Assembly (NCBI RefSeq): GCF_002904335.1
Contig: NZ_PPHF01000062.1
Span: 113,729-177,728, forward strand
Source of the DNA: Amycolatopsis sp. CA-126428
GTDB taxonomy: Bacteria; Actinomycetota; Actinomycetes; Mycobacteriales; Pseudonocardiaceae
DNA length: 64,000 bases
Direction of reading: 5' to 3'
Both the position numbers and the translations under genes were made by a program. The notes under the pieces were generated by a model. The model ran no database searches. It was not told where the DNA came from and saw only the letters and a program-made list of their open reading frames with translations. Positions 25,601 through 34,287 of this stretch are shown in pieces (the stretch's first letter is position 1; the number at the start of each line of letters is the position of its first letter).

Positions 25601-26519
25601 GCCCGTCGCTCGACGTGCCGCTGCCGCGGATCACCGCGTACACGCGGTCGCCGTCGCGGCGGGCGTCGGCGAGCCGCTTCAGCACGACGATCGCGGTGCC
25701 CTCACCGATGAGCATGCCGTCCGCGCCGCGGGACAGCGGGCTGATCCGCTGGCTCGGCGACAGCGCGCCGAGCTGGGTGAACAGCGACCACAGCGTGTCG
25801 TCCTGCGTCTGGTGCGCGCCACCGGCGAGGACGGCGTCGCAGCGGCCGCGGGTCAGCTCGCCGATCGCCTGGTCGACGGCGACCAGCGAAGACGCGCAGG
25901 CGGCGTCCACCGTGTACGCCGGCCCGCCGAGGTCGAGCCGGTTCGCCACGCGGGCCGCGGCGAGGTTCGGCACCAGCCCGGCGGCGGTCTCTGGCCGGAA
26001 CTCCCCCAGCGGTTCGAGCAGCGCGGTCCGCAGCCGGTCGAGCACGGCCGGACCGGCCGACGGCAGCAACTCGCCGACCGTGCGGGTGATCTGCCGGACG
26101 GTGCGGACCCGCTGGTCGAAGCCCTGCAGCCCGGGCGAGAGGTACCCGCCGCGGCCGAGCACGACGCCGATCCGCTCGGGGTCGCCGAGCCGGCCGAGGC
26201 CACCGGCGTCCGCGACGGCGCCGACGGCGACCGCCAGCGCCGTCAGCTGGTCCGGTTCGGTGCCTTCGAGGGAGGTCGGCGGGACGCCGTGGGCGACCGG
26301 GTCGAACTCCAGGGTGTCCGGGGTGAAGCCGCCGCGGCGGCCGTGGGTTCGGTCCGGCGCGGTGCCGTCCCGGCCGTGGAAGCCGGTGTCCCGGCGGTGC
26401 GGCGGCACTTCGGTGACGGCGTCGGCGCCGTCCACCAGGTTGCGCCAGTACTGGTCCACTGTGGACGCGCCGGGCAGGAACACGCCCATGCCGACGAGCG
26501 CGACCGGCTCCTGGCTCAC
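22689..26519 (-). CDS. Type I PKS subunit: KS-AT-DH, PfaC/PfaB-like
   Basis: A 1276-residue PKS. The ketosynthase (about 1-440) has Cys208 (DAACASS), EAHGTATPAGDA and a second His in GSVKSMIGHT, so the triad is complete. The acyltransferase (about 530-800) has GHSAGEW with Ser609 and SGFHTPLM. A double-hotdog dehydratase follows: His917 (YLRDHRFF), then PVVPATT, and Asp1070-x3-Gln1074 (LLDNVGQ). The spacing from the His to PVVPATT is longer than in the usual HxxxGxxxxP motif. The last 70 residues (WLLRRIAVKDAVRARLG) recall the second half of a phosphopantetheinyl transferase. GTG at 26519 overlaps the first PKS gene's stop (GTGA). It works with the larger PKS, giving the dehydration the latter lacks. 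Confidence 0.85.
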   Translation of the reverse strand: MSQEPVALVGMGVFLPGASTVDQYWRNLVDGADAVTEVPPHRRDTGFHGRDGTAPDRTHGRRGGFTPDTLEFDPVAHGVPPTSLEGTEPDQLTALAVAVGAVADAGGLGRLGDPERIGVVLGRGGYLSPGLQGFDQRVRTVRQITRTVGELLPSAGPAVLDRLRTALLEPLGEFRPETAAGLVPNLAAARVANRLDLGGPAYTVDAACASSLVAVDQAIGELTRGRCDAVLAGGAHQTQDDTLWSLFTQLGALSPSQRISPLSRGADGMLIGEGTAIVVLKRLADARRDGDRVYAVIRGSGTSSDGRGASLLSPSVAGQTLALRRAWAGRDPAEIGLLEAHGTATPAGDAAELTTVADVFGPADGPRAVIGSVKSMIGHTLPTAGVAGLIKVALALHHGVLPPTLHCTDPNPLLDKTRFRVLAEAEPWGALPRVAAVNAFGFGGVNAHVVLEAGDPAPKRRVRVDEPDRVLRLAAATPEALLEQLDRPGDGDGPCRLGIVGPDERKLATARRVLAKVAAEGRSWHGGGDIWCSADPLLPGGKTAFLYPGLEADAEPRLEDVARHFGLDRPQWSTATVPARATSVSSAGLLLDHALRRLGIRPDALAGHSAGEWTAMQAAGMYRAEPDLLERYWPGGFALPEADYLVLGCPAARVTELLTGEVVISHENAARQTIVCGPPAAVAKFAVTCRGLGIVARTLPFRSGFHTPLMEPHLAPFARLVADLDLRAPALPVWSATTARPYPAAADDVRRLYLDHLLRPVRFRALTEALHDAGFRVFVQAGAGQLGSFVTDTLGERRHLVVAAASGARPGLAQLRRVATALWVEGGSPDFAALEPRRIRLTTGNSLLSLGESARGLLDDRALPELPAGTPDAIVAEFTALLTETRQAAADVVAAARRRVESTVDVSLASMPYLRDHRFFRQRDGWPEEADFRPVVPATTLVDLACRAVERTWPGTTAVAVRDAVFSRWLIAAPAQRVPLSMSRDDDHVTVEIGPYALMTVELGAFGPPPARAAVPGPETAPPLSAAEIYARREMFHGPAYQGLARLTGLGEQHIRGELVVPAAPGGLLDNVGQLLGCWLMATRSDDLLAFPRSIGRLTWYGPEPAPGTRVTCQVRVRLPRPDVLEMDAELVRDGRVLARIEGWRDVRFPCDRAAHRVYAFPAEHLLGELRDDGSVAVTDRWPTVAARDIYAGIYLSAAERAEFAAVPPRQQRGWLLRRIAVKDAVRARLGEPVYPAEIRVHDDGTVSGRHRDLPRFAVTVELTGDTATAQFRSTP

Positions 26520-29500
26520 CACAACGACGCCGTGTACAGCACCGAGCGGTCCGTGCCGTAGGCGAGTTCGCGCAGCAGGGCCGCGGTGGCCTCGGCCGGG
26601 TCGAGCAGGGCGACGGCCCGGCGTTCGTACTCGCGGGCCAGCTCCGGCGACACCATGCCGCCGTGGTCTCCGGCCGGGGCCCACGGTCCCCAGTGGACGG
26701 TCACGGCACGGCCCGGCCAGGTCGTTCCGAGGGTCTCGAGCGCGTCGTTGGCGGCGGCGTAGTCGGTCTGGCCGCGGTTGCCGAGCACCGCGGCGATGCT
26801 GCCGAAGAACGCGACGAACCGCGGTTCGCTGCCCGCCAACGCACCGAGGAGGGCGCTCGCACCCTCCACTTTGGTCTCGACGACGGTCCGGAACGACTGC
26901 TCGTCCTTGTCCGCCATCAGCTTGTCGTCGAGGACGCCGGCGGCGAAGACGACACCGTCGAGCCGGCCGTCGAGGCTCTTGATCAGCTGGTGGACCGCAT
27001 CCGCGTCGCGCACGTCGAGCGGGTGGTAGGCCGGGTCACCGCCGGCCGCGCGGACCTGGTCGAGGGTCCGGCCGATCTCGCGCTGGGCCAGCACGGTCCG
27101 CACCCGGCGTTCGATGTCGGCGACCGAACCGCCACGGCCGGCGAGCACCGCCCGCATCGCGGCGGGATCGGCGGGCAGGTCGTCGGGTTCGCCGGGCCAC
27201 GGCGTGCGCCCGGCGAGTTCGATCCGGGCGCCGGAAGCGGCGAACGCGACCGCCGCGTGCGCGGTGATCCCGCGAGCCCCGCCGATCAGCAGCACCACCG
27301 ACTCCGGGCCGAGCCCGAGCGCGGCGAGCTCACCACCGCCCGGACCGGCACCGGCGTAGGCGATCGACGGCAGGCCGGCCGGCCGCGGCTCGATGGTGAA
27401 GCGGCCACCCTCGTCGTGCCCGACCACGGACGGCCCGGCGCTGAGGGCTTCGTCGACCAGCACCTTGGCGACGTCCTGCGTGACCTCGACGAGCCGCGTC
27501 ACGCCGTCGCGCTCCAGCGCGGCCGACCGCACCAGGCCCCGGAGCCCGGGCACGGTGTCCGGCTCCGCCACCACGAGGACCGTCCCCCGCAGCGCTTTGA
27601 GCCGGGTGAACACGTCCGTGAGGTCGCGGGCGAACAGGACGGTGATGTCCGCGTTCCCGGTGACGACCTCCGCCCCGGCCGCGGCGAAGGCGGCGCGCAC
27701 GGCGTCGTCCGGCGCGGCCACGGACTTCCCGCGCAGCCGCGTGGGATCCGGGTCGAGCGGTACCGGTACCCGCTCGAGCCGGTACCGGACGGGCACTTCC
27801 GCGGCCGGCGTGGGGTTCAGCCAGCTTTCGAGGTGCGCGGTGAGGGAGTTCGCCGTCCGGTCGCGGCTGAGCTGGTCGGTGCGGTCGTCGGCCGGGAGCC
27901 CCAGCCGCGCCAGCAGCGTGCCCGCGATCTCGGTGCGCTTGATCGAGTCGATCGACAGGTCGGCTTCGAGGTCGAGGTCACCGGCGATCATCTCGGCCGG
28001 GTAGCCGGTGCGCTCGCTGATCACGCCGATCACCGTGCCGAGGACGTCGGCCGGGGTTTCGGCGACCGGTTCGGGTTCCGGTTCTGGCCGTGGTTCTTCG
28101 AGCACCACCGGAGCCGGGGCGGGCGCCGGCCCGGGCGCGCGGCCGAGGTAGCCGAGCATCACCTCCCGCTGGGCGGCGACGAGCTCGCGGGTGGTGCGCA
28201 GGAAATCCACGATCGCCTGGTCACGGCCGGGCGCGGGCTGAGTCATGGCGGTACTCCGGATTCGTCGGGCCGGGGGCAGGGCGGGCGTGCCGGAGCCGGG
28301 CGCGCGGACGGACCGCCCGTCGACGGCCCAGGCGGTCGGAGCCGGTTCGGGCGGCTTCGCCCGGGTCAGCCGTCCGGTCCGGACGTCGACGCCGGCTTCG
28401 GCGAGTGCTTTGAGCGCGGCCAGGAACCCCGTGAGGTCGGGCCCGCAGGCGACGACGGTGTGCGGCCGGTCGCCGAGGATGTCCGCCACCAGCCGCGACA
28501 GGACCCGCCCGGGCCCGGCCTCGACGAAGGTGCGCGCCCCGGCCGCGTACATGGCCTCGATCTGGTCGAGAAACCGCACCGGGGCACCGATTTGCGCGGC
28601 CAGTTCATCGCGGACGTCGTCCTGGTACGGCTTCGCGGTCCGGTTCGCCCACACCGGCTTTTGCGGCGTGGTCACTGTTTCGTCGGCGAGTTCCCGGGCG
28701 AAGACGTCCCCGGCGCCGGCGACGAGCGGGCTGTGGAAGGCACAGGCGACGGGGATCCGCTGGGCGGTGATGCCGGTTTCCCGGAGCCGCCGGATGGCGC
28801 GTTCGATCGCGGGCACGGGCCCGGAGAGGACGACCTGCTCGGGAGCGTTGTGGTTGGCGACGACGACATCGGGGCCGATGAGCGTGGCGGTGAGAACGTC
28901 CCGCTTCGCTTTGACGGCCGCCATGGTCCCGGGCCGGGCGACCTGCGCGATGGCGTGCGCGCGGGCCCGGCTGAGCCGCAGGAGGGTCTCGGTGTCGAAG
29001 GCGCCGGCGACCGAGAGGGCGACGAGTTCGCCGTAGCTGTGGCCGGCCAGGAAGTCGGGTTGGACGTTGAGCTCGGCCAGCAGCTTCGCGACGGCGATTT
29101 CGACCAGCCCGAGCGCGGGCTGCGCCACGCGGGTGTCGGTGAGGGCGGTTTCTTGCGCCTCGACGGCTTCGGCGGTGAAGGCTTTCGGCGGAAAAGCCGT
29201 GGCGGCGATGTCCGGCGCGACGCGGAGGACCTCGGCGAGTTCGGGGAAATGGACGAAGAGCTCGGCGAGCATGCCGGTGCGCTGGCTGCCCTGACCGGGG
29301 AAGAGGAAAGCGATCTTGCCGGGATCGGCGGAGCCCGCGCCGGTGCGCCTGGCTACCGGCTGGCCGAGCCCACCCGAGCGAAGCCCGCCCGGCGCAGCCG
29401 CGGCGGCCCGCCCCGGCGCCGTAGCGTGTTCGAGCTCGGCCAGCGCCTTCTCCGCCTCCGGTGCCCAGTCACGCAGGCCGTGCCCACGGTCCGGGGCCAC

Positions 29501-32323
29501 CGGTGCCGCGCCCAGGACCGCGTGGAAGTTCGTCCCGCCGAAGCCGAACGCGCTCACCCCCGCCAGGCGGGCCGGGTTCGCCCACGGCCGTGCCGCCGTC
29601 GTGAACGTGAACGGGCTCGCCGCCGGGTCCCAAGCGTCGTTCGGCCTGGTCAAGTGCAGCGTCGGCGGCACCACCTCGTGCCACAGCGCCAGCGCCACCT
29701 TGATCAGCCCCGCCAGTCCCGCCGCGCACTTCGTGTGGCCGATCTGGCTCTTCACCGACCCGAGCACGCACGAACCCGCCTCGGCGCCGGCCTCGGTGAA
29801 GAAGCCGGTCAGCGTCCGCAGCTCCGTTGCGTCGCCCACCACCGTTCCCGTGCCGTGGGCCTCGACCAGCCCGACGTCCACCGGGGACACTCCCGCGTCC
29901 CGGTAGGCGCGCTCCAGCGCGCGGCGCTGGCCTTCCGGGCGGGGCGCCGTCAACCCGAGTGCCTTGCCGTCGCTGGCCGCGCCGACTCCCTTCACCACCG
30001 CGTAGATCCGGTCGCCGTCGCGCTCGGCGTCGGAGAGGCGCTTGAGCACCAGGCACGCCACCCCTTCGCCCAGCGCGATGCCGTCGGCCGCCGCGTCGAA
30101 CGGGCGGCAGCGGCCCGTCGGGGACAGCGCTCCCGCCGAGGTGAACATCAGGTAGTCGTGGATCCCGTTGTGCAGGTCGACCGCGCCGCACAGGACCAGC
30201 GAGCTCGTTCCCGCGCGCAGCTCTTTCGCCGCGAGGTCGAGCGCGGCCAGCGACGAACCGCAGGCCGCGTCCACCGTGTAGTTCGCGCCGCCGAGGTCGA
30301 GCCGGTTCGCGATGCGGCCGGAAATGACGTTGGCCAGCGTGCCCGGGAACGTGTCCTCGGTCGGCTCGGGCAGCTGGGCGAGCAGTTCGGCCGGCACTTC
30401 GTCGAGGTAGCCGTCGAGCAGGGACCGCAGCGTGCCCGCGTTCGCCAGGTCGCCGCCCGCCTCCGCGCCGAACACCACGCTCGTGTGCTCGCGGTCGAAG
30501 TCCCGGTTCGCGTACCCGGCGTCGGCGAGGGCGCGACGCGCGGTTTCCAGGGACACCAGCTGCGCCGGGTCGATGCTGCCCATCGCCGACGGCGGGATGC
30601 CGTACGCCAGCGGGTCGACGTCCAGCGCGGGCAGGAAGCCGCCCCACTTCGACGTCGACTGTCCGAAGTAGACGTCCGGGTCCCAGCGGTCGCGCGGGAC
30701 TTCGGTGACGGCGTCTTCGCCCCGGAGGATGTTCGACCAGAACGCCGGCAGGTCGCGCGCGCCGGGGAACGTGCAGGCCATGCCGATGATCGCGATGTCA
30801 CCGGAGTCGGTCGTCGGTGCCTCGGGGCGGACGAACGTCTTCCCGGCGGTCACCTCGCGGTGCAGCTCGGCGATCGTCGTCCGGCGGTCCCGCAGCACGG
30901 CCACCTCGCCCGCCATGAACATCCCCTCGGCCAGCTGGGTGGCGGCGTCCAGCGCCTCGCCGTCACGGCGGACGCCCTTGCTGGCGACGCGCAGCCGTCC
31001 GGTGTTCAGCTCCTCCAGCCGCTGCCACGCTTCGGGCGTGTCACCCAGACCGGCTTTGACCTGCTCGAATTCCGCCGTGTACGGGCTCGGCAAGCACCGC
31101 GTGCGGTGGCCCGGCGCGGTTTCCAGCGTCACGGTGGCGTCCGCGGCGAGCGCGCGTTCCTGGAACAGCCCGGTGATCGCGCCGTGCGCCACGGCTTCTT
31201 CGGTGAAGAGGTACGCGGTGCCCATCAGGACGCCGGCGGCGTCGAGCGGCGCGGCCATCGCGGCGACCACGGCCGCCGAACGGGCGTCGTGGATGCCGCC
31301 CGCAAAGAGCACCTCGACGTCCTTCGCGGCGTCGAGGACGGCCAGTTGTTCCTCCCACAGCTCGAAACTCGGCCGCGGGCCGAGGTGCCCGCCGCATTCG
31401 GCGCCCTCGAAGACGAACCGCCGGACCCCGGCGTCGAGGTACTGGCGGAGCAGGACCGGCGAGGGCACGTGCAGGAACGTCGCGATGCCGTCGGCCTCCA
31501 GTGCCTTGGCCTGGCCCGGTTTCCCGCCGGCGACCAGCACGCACCGCGGCCGCGCCACCCGGATCGCGGCGAGCTGGGCGACGCGCAGGTCGTCCGGCAC
31601 GAAGCCGAGGATCCCCGCGCCCCACGGCCGGTCGCCGAGGCGCTCGGCGGTCCGGGCGAGCAGCTCGGTGGTGCGCGCGCCGTTCGCCGTGGCCACCGCG
31701 ATGAACGGGAATCCGCCCGCGTCGGCGACCGCGGCCGCGAAGCCCGGCTGGTCGCTCACCCGCGTCATCGGGCCCTGGACGACCGGCAGCGCGCTGCCCA
31801 GCGTCCGGCACAGCCGGGTGCCGAGCCCGGCCTCGGGCACCTTCGCGCCCACGATCCGGCTTACGTCCACAGTGGACTCGACGAGGACACCCGCCGCGCC
31901 GCCGGCGAGCGCGCCGACCGCCGTCCGCGGCCCGGCCACGCTGCCCCAGACTGGGACGTCGAAGGTGGTCAGGAGCTGTTGCAGCAGCACGAAGTCGCTC
32001 AACGCACCGCCGCGGGCGATGAGTCCTCGCGCGCCGCCGCGAACGGCCTCGGCCGCCGTCTCGACGTCCGCGACTTCGGCCAGCGCCCCGGTCCACGGCG
32101 CTCGCGTACGGACGGCAAAGGCCGCGCCTTCGGGCAGCGGGCCGTCCGTCCGCACGGCGTACGGCACCCGGACCCGGGCCGCGACCAGCCGCAGGTCTTC
32201 CGGGTCGGCGCCGTCGAGGACGCCGAGGCCGCCGTTCCGCGCGACCGCGGCGACCACGCCGGGATCGCCGGCCCCGAGGTACCGGAGCCGGCGAGCGTGC
32301 GACGGCGGGACGAGCTCGGCCAT
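26516..32323 (-). CDS. PUFA-synthase-like iterative PKS: ER-KS-AT-ACP-KR
   Basis: A 1935-residue PKS. Residues 1-490 are a flavin enoyl reductase of the PfaD/FabK type (catalytic His313 in EGAECGGHLG; FAGGIHDARSAA). KS follows (about 508-935; Cys688 in DAACGSS; EAHGTGTVVGDA; QIGHTKC), then AT (about 1010-1310; FPGQGSQ, GHSYGEL with Ser1096), one PUFA-type ACP (Ser1460 in LSIDSIKR) and KR (about 1600-1930; LLIGGARGIT, GVLDDK, Ser and Tyr1855 in GQTDYAAAN). All sites look intact. In PUFA synthases the ER is normally a separate PfaD protein, so its N-terminal fusion is notable. ATG at 32323 has AGGAGG seven bases upstream, the strongest ribosome site of the operon. With the KS-AT-DH partner, the full reductive cycle is covered. 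Confidence 0.88.
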   Translation of the reverse strand: MAELVPPSHARRLRYLGAGDPGVVAAVARNGGLGVLDGADPEDLRLVAARVRVPYAVRTDGPLPEGAAFAVRTRAPWTGALAEVADVETAAEAVRGGARGLIARGGALSDFVLLQQLLTTFDVPVWGSVAGPRTAVGALAGGAAGVLVESTVDVSRIVGAKVPEAGLGTRLCRTLGSALPVVQGPMTRVSDQPGFAAAVADAGGFPFIAVATANGARTTELLARTAERLGDRPWGAGILGFVPDDLRVAQLAAIRVARPRCVLVAGGKPGQAKALEADGIATFLHVPSPVLLRQYLDAGVRRFVFEGAECGGHLGPRPSFELWEEQLAVLDAAKDVEVLFAGGIHDARSAAVVAAMAAPLDAAGVLMGTAYLFTEEAVAHGAITGLFQERALAADATVTLETAPGHRTRCLPSPYTAEFEQVKAGLGDTPEAWQRLEELNTGRLRVASKGVRRDGEALDAATQLAEGMFMAGEVAVLRDRRTTIAELHREVTAGKTFVRPEAPTTDSGDIAIIGMACTFPGARDLPAFWSNILRGEDAVTEVPRDRWDPDVYFGQSTSKWGGFLPALDVDPLAYGIPPSAMGSIDPAQLVSLETARRALADAGYANRDFDREHTSVVFGAEAGGDLANAGTLRSLLDGYLDEVPAELLAQLPEPTEDTFPGTLANVISGRIANRLDLGGANYTVDAACGSSLAALDLAAKELRAGTSSLVLCGAVDLHNGIHDYLMFTSAGALSPTGRCRPFDAAADGIALGEGVACLVLKRLSDAERDGDRIYAVVKGVGAASDGKALGLTAPRPEGQRRALERAYRDAGVSPVDVGLVEAHGTGTVVGDATELRTLTGFFTEAGAEAGSCVLGSVKSQIGHTKCAAGLAGLIKVALALWHEVVPPTLHLTRPNDAWDPAASPFTFTTAARPWANPARLAGVSAFGFGGTNFHAVLGAAPVAPDRGHGLRDWAPEAEKALAELEHATAPGRAAAAAPGGLRSGGLGQPVARRTGAGSADPGKIAFLFPGQGSQRTGMLAELFVHFPELAEVLRVAPDIAATAFPPKAFTAEAVEAQETALTDTRVAQPALGLVEIAVAKLLAELNVQPDFLAGHSYGELVALSVAGAFDTETLLRLSRARAHAIAQVARPGTMAAVKAKRDVLTATLIGPDVVVANHNAPEQVVLSGPVPAIERAIRRLRETGITAQRIPVACAFHSPLVAGAGDVFARELADETVTTPQKPVWANRTAKPYQDDVRDELAAQIGAPVRFLDQIEAMYAAGARTFVEAGPGRVLSRLVADILGDRPHTVVACGPDLTGFLAALKALAEAGVDVRTGRLTRAKPPEPAPTAWAVDGRSVRAPGSGTPALPPARRIRSTAMTQPAPGRDQAIVDFLRTTRELVAAQREVMLGYLGRAPGPAPAPAPVVLEEPRPEPEPEPVAETPADVLGTVIGVISERTGYPAEMIAGDLDLEADLSIDSIKRTEIAGTLLARLGLPADDRTDQLSRDRTANSLTAHLESWLNPTPAAEVPVRYRLERVPVPLDPDPTRLRGKSVAAPDDAVRAAFAAAGAEVVTGNADITVLFARDLTDVFTRLKALRGTVLVVAEPDTVPGLRGLVRSAALERDGVTRLVEVTQDVAKVLVDEALSAGPSVVGHDEGGRFTIEPRPAGLPSIAYAGAGPGGGELAALGLGPESVVLLIGGARGITAHAAVAFAASGARIELAGRTPWPGEPDDLPADPAAMRAVLAGRGGSVADIERRVRTVLAQREIGRTLDQVRAAGGDPAYHPLDVRDADAVHQLIKSLDGRLDGVVFAAGVLDDKLMADKDEQSFRTVVETKVEGASALLGALAGSEPRFVAFFGSIAAVLGNRGQTDYAAANDALETLGTTWPGRAVTVHWGPWAPAGDHGGMVSPELAREYERRAVALLDPAEATAALLRELAYGTDRSVLYTASLW

Positions 32324-32528
32324 CGGCGGACCTCCTGTGCGCGGGCTGTGGCGATCTTCAGGAATAACGCACGAGGCACCGGAAACGCAATAGTCATGCT
32401 AACGTGCAAAACTGTGGAACAACCCACGATCATGGCACTGACCAGGACTTTTATCACCCGCATCGCAACCGCCGAATACCTTTCCCGCACACAAGTGACA
32501 ATTCGACGCTGAAATATCTGGAGCCCGC
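32324..32528. promoter_or_regulatory. Divergent promoter region of the PKS operon and the SDR gene
   Basis: These 205 bases between divergent starts are clearly less GC-rich than the flanks, as expected for promoters. On the minus strand there is a TTGTCACTTG near 32490, a one-base relative of the TTGTCACGC motif. I could not pick a confident -10/-35 pair. Confidence 0.5.
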
Positions 32529-33314
32529 GTGGAACTGACTGGACGCGTGGTCGTGCTGACCGGCGCGGCACACGGAATCGGGGCCGCGATGGCCCGCCGC
32601 TTCGCCGCGGAAGGCGCGGCCGGGGTGGTCGTGTCCGACGTGGACGCCGCGGGCGCCGCCCGGGTGGCGGCGGAGATCGCGGCCGCGGGCGGGCGGGCCG
32701 TCGCGGTGGCCGCCGACGCGACGTCCAAAAAGGACCTGAAGGCCCTGGTCGCGACGGCGCGCGCCGAGTTCGGCCCGGTCGACCTGTTCTGCGCCAACGC
32801 GGGCGCCGCGTTCGGCACCGGCGTGCACGCGGCCGACGAACAGTGGCAGAAGTCCTGGGAGATCAACGTCATGCAGCACGTCCACGCCGCGCAGGTCGTG
32901 CTGCCCGCGATGCTGACCCGCGGCGAGGGCTACCTGCTGATCACGGCGTCGGGCGCCGGCCTGCTCGGCATCCCGGGCGACGCGCCGTACTCGGTCACCA
33001 AGCACGCGGCGGTGGGCCTCGCGGAGTGGCTGGCGATCACCTACCGGCCACGCGGGGTGCGGGTCAGCGCGCTGTGCCCGCTCGGCGTCCGGACGGCGCT
33101 GCTGGAACCCGGCATCGCCGCCGGCCACCCGGCCGCGCTGGCCATCGCCGCGGCAGCACCGCTCCTCGACCCCGAGGACGTCGCCGAAGCCGTCGTGCGC
33201 GGGCTCGGCGAAGAGGAATTCCTGATCCTGCCGCACGAATCGGTGCGGGAGTCCTTCGCGCGCAAGGCGGGCGCGGTCGACGCGTGGATCGACGAGATGG
33301 CCGTGGGAGGCTGA
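32529..33314 (+). CDS. Short-chain dehydrogenase/reductase
   Basis: A 261-residue classical SDR. The cofactor motif TGAAHGIG is at residues 11-18, SDVD after beta-2 has Asp suggesting NAD(H) preference, NAG is near residue 90, and the catalytic Ser (ITASGAG), Tyr and Lys (YSVTK) are all present. The GTG start follows CTGGAG. It is divergent from the PKS operon and followed, one base after its stop, by the aldo/keto-reductase-like gene. It could modify the polyketide product, or be unrelated; the substrate is not predictable. Confidence 0.85.
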   Translation: MELTGRVVVLTGAAHGIGAAMARRFAAEGAAGVVVSDVDAAGAARVAAEIAAAGGRAVAVAADATSKKDLKALVATARAEFGPVDLFCANAGAAFGTGVHAADEQWQKSWEINVMQHVHAAQVVLPAMLTRGEGYLLITASGAGLLGIPGDAPYSVTKHAAVGLAEWLAITYRPRGVRVSALCPLGVRTALLEPGIAAGHPAALAIAAAAPLLDPEDVAEAVVRGLGEEEFLILPHESVRESFARKAGAVDAWIDEMAVGG

Positions 33315-33315
33315 C

Positions 33316-34281
33316 GTGGAGTACCGCAGGGTCGGCGCGAGCGGGCTCGCCGTCAGCGAGATCGCCTACGGAAACTGGCTGACGCACGGCGCACCCGGCT
33401 GCGTCGCCGCGGCGCTGGACGCCGGCGTCACGACGTTCCACACCGCGGCGGCGTGGGACGGCGGCGCCGCGGAGGCGGCGTTCGGCGCGGCGTTCGCCGG
33501 CGTTCGCCGCGACGACCTCGTCCTGTGCACCGGCGTGTTCTGGCCGGAAGGGCCGGGCCCGAACGACGCGGGCTTGAGCCGCAAGCACGTCATCGCGTCC
33601 CTGGAAGGCTCGCTGCGGCGGCTGCGCACCGACTACGTCGACGTCTACCAGCTGCTGCGCTTCGACTACCGTACCCCGGTCGCGGAGACGTTCCTCGCGC
33701 TCTCGGACCTGGTGCGCCAGGGGAAGATCCGGTACGCCGGGACGTCGGAGTGGACGGCCGAGCAGCTGCTGCAGGCCCACGAGGCCGCCGCGCGGTACGA
33801 CGTGCCGCTGATCGCCAACCAGCCGCACTACTCGATGCTGTGGCGGGTGCCCGAAGCGCAGGTGATGCCGGTGGGTGCACGGATCGGCGTCGGGCAGTTC
33901 GCCTCGGTGCCGCTCGCCCAGGGCGTGCTGACCGGCAAGTACCGGGACGGCCGGATCCCGGCGGGTTCGCGCGCGGCCGGGCCGTCGCACACCCGGCCGT
34001 TGCTCATGCCGGAGCTGCTGGAGCGGGTGGAGCTGCTGCGCGGCGTCGCGGACGACGCCGGCCTGACGATGGCCCAGCTCGCGCTGGCGTGGACGTTGCA
34101 GCACGAGACGGTCGCCTCGGCGGTGACCGGCGCGAGCACGCCGGAGCAGGTCACGGAGAACGCCAAGGCCGCCGGCGTCCGGCTCGACCTCGACGTGCTG
34201 ACCCGGATCGACCAGCTGCTCGGCAGCTTCGTCCAGACCGACCCGCGGCTGGTGTGGTCACCGCCGGCCCAGTTGCCCTAG
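33316..34281 (+). CDS. Aldo/keto reductase-fold protein lacking the catalytic tetrad
   Basis: A 321-residue protein clearly of the AKR family, closest in pattern to the Kv-beta/YghZ-like branch (GLSRKHVIASLEGSLRRL; ASVPLAQGVLTGKYRDG; ALAWTLQ). All four catalytic positions are changed by eye alignment: Asp to His (TTFHTAAAW), Tyr to Trp, Lys to Gly (LVLCTGVFW) and His/Asn to Leu (VYQLLRFD). The cofactor-binding part near the C-terminus (GASTPEQVTENAKA) is retained. It probably binds NADP(H) without reducing carbonyls by the normal mechanism. GTG start, one base after the SDR stop, so co-translated. Confidence 0.85.
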   Translation: MEYRRVGASGLAVSEIAYGNWLTHGAPGCVAAALDAGVTTFHTAAAWDGGAAEAAFGAAFAGVRRDDLVLCTGVFWPEGPGPNDAGLSRKHVIASLEGSLRRLRTDYVDVYQLLRFDYRTPVAETFLALSDLVRQGKIRYAGTSEWTAEQLLQAHEAAARYDVPLIANQPHYSMLWRVPEAQVMPVGARIGVGQFASVPLAQGVLTGKYRDGRIPAGSRAAGPSHTRPLLMPELLERVELLRGVADDAGLTMAQLALAWTLQHETVASAVTGASTPEQVTENAKAAGVRLDLDVLTRIDQLLGSFVQTDPRLVWSPPAQLP

Positions 34282-34287
34282 CCGGTT

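Noticed and set aside
28246..28275. A possible second start (ATG with CGGAGT before it) that would split the PKS at the AT-ACP linker
   Set aside because: The frame is continuous and the linker resembles the normal AT-to-ACP linker of PUFA-type synthases, so one protein is simpler.
32340..32470. A short minus-strand frame with a hydrophobic stretch (MRVIKVLVSAMIVGC) upstream of the PKS
   Set aside because: It runs out of frame into the PKS start and lies in a low-GC promoter region; no ribosome site fits.
26663..32512. A 1949-codon open frame on the plus strand opposite the large PKS
   Set aside because: It is the antisense shadow of a very GC-rich gene: Arg/Ala/Gly-rich, no domains, no ribosome site. 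Every long gene here has one.
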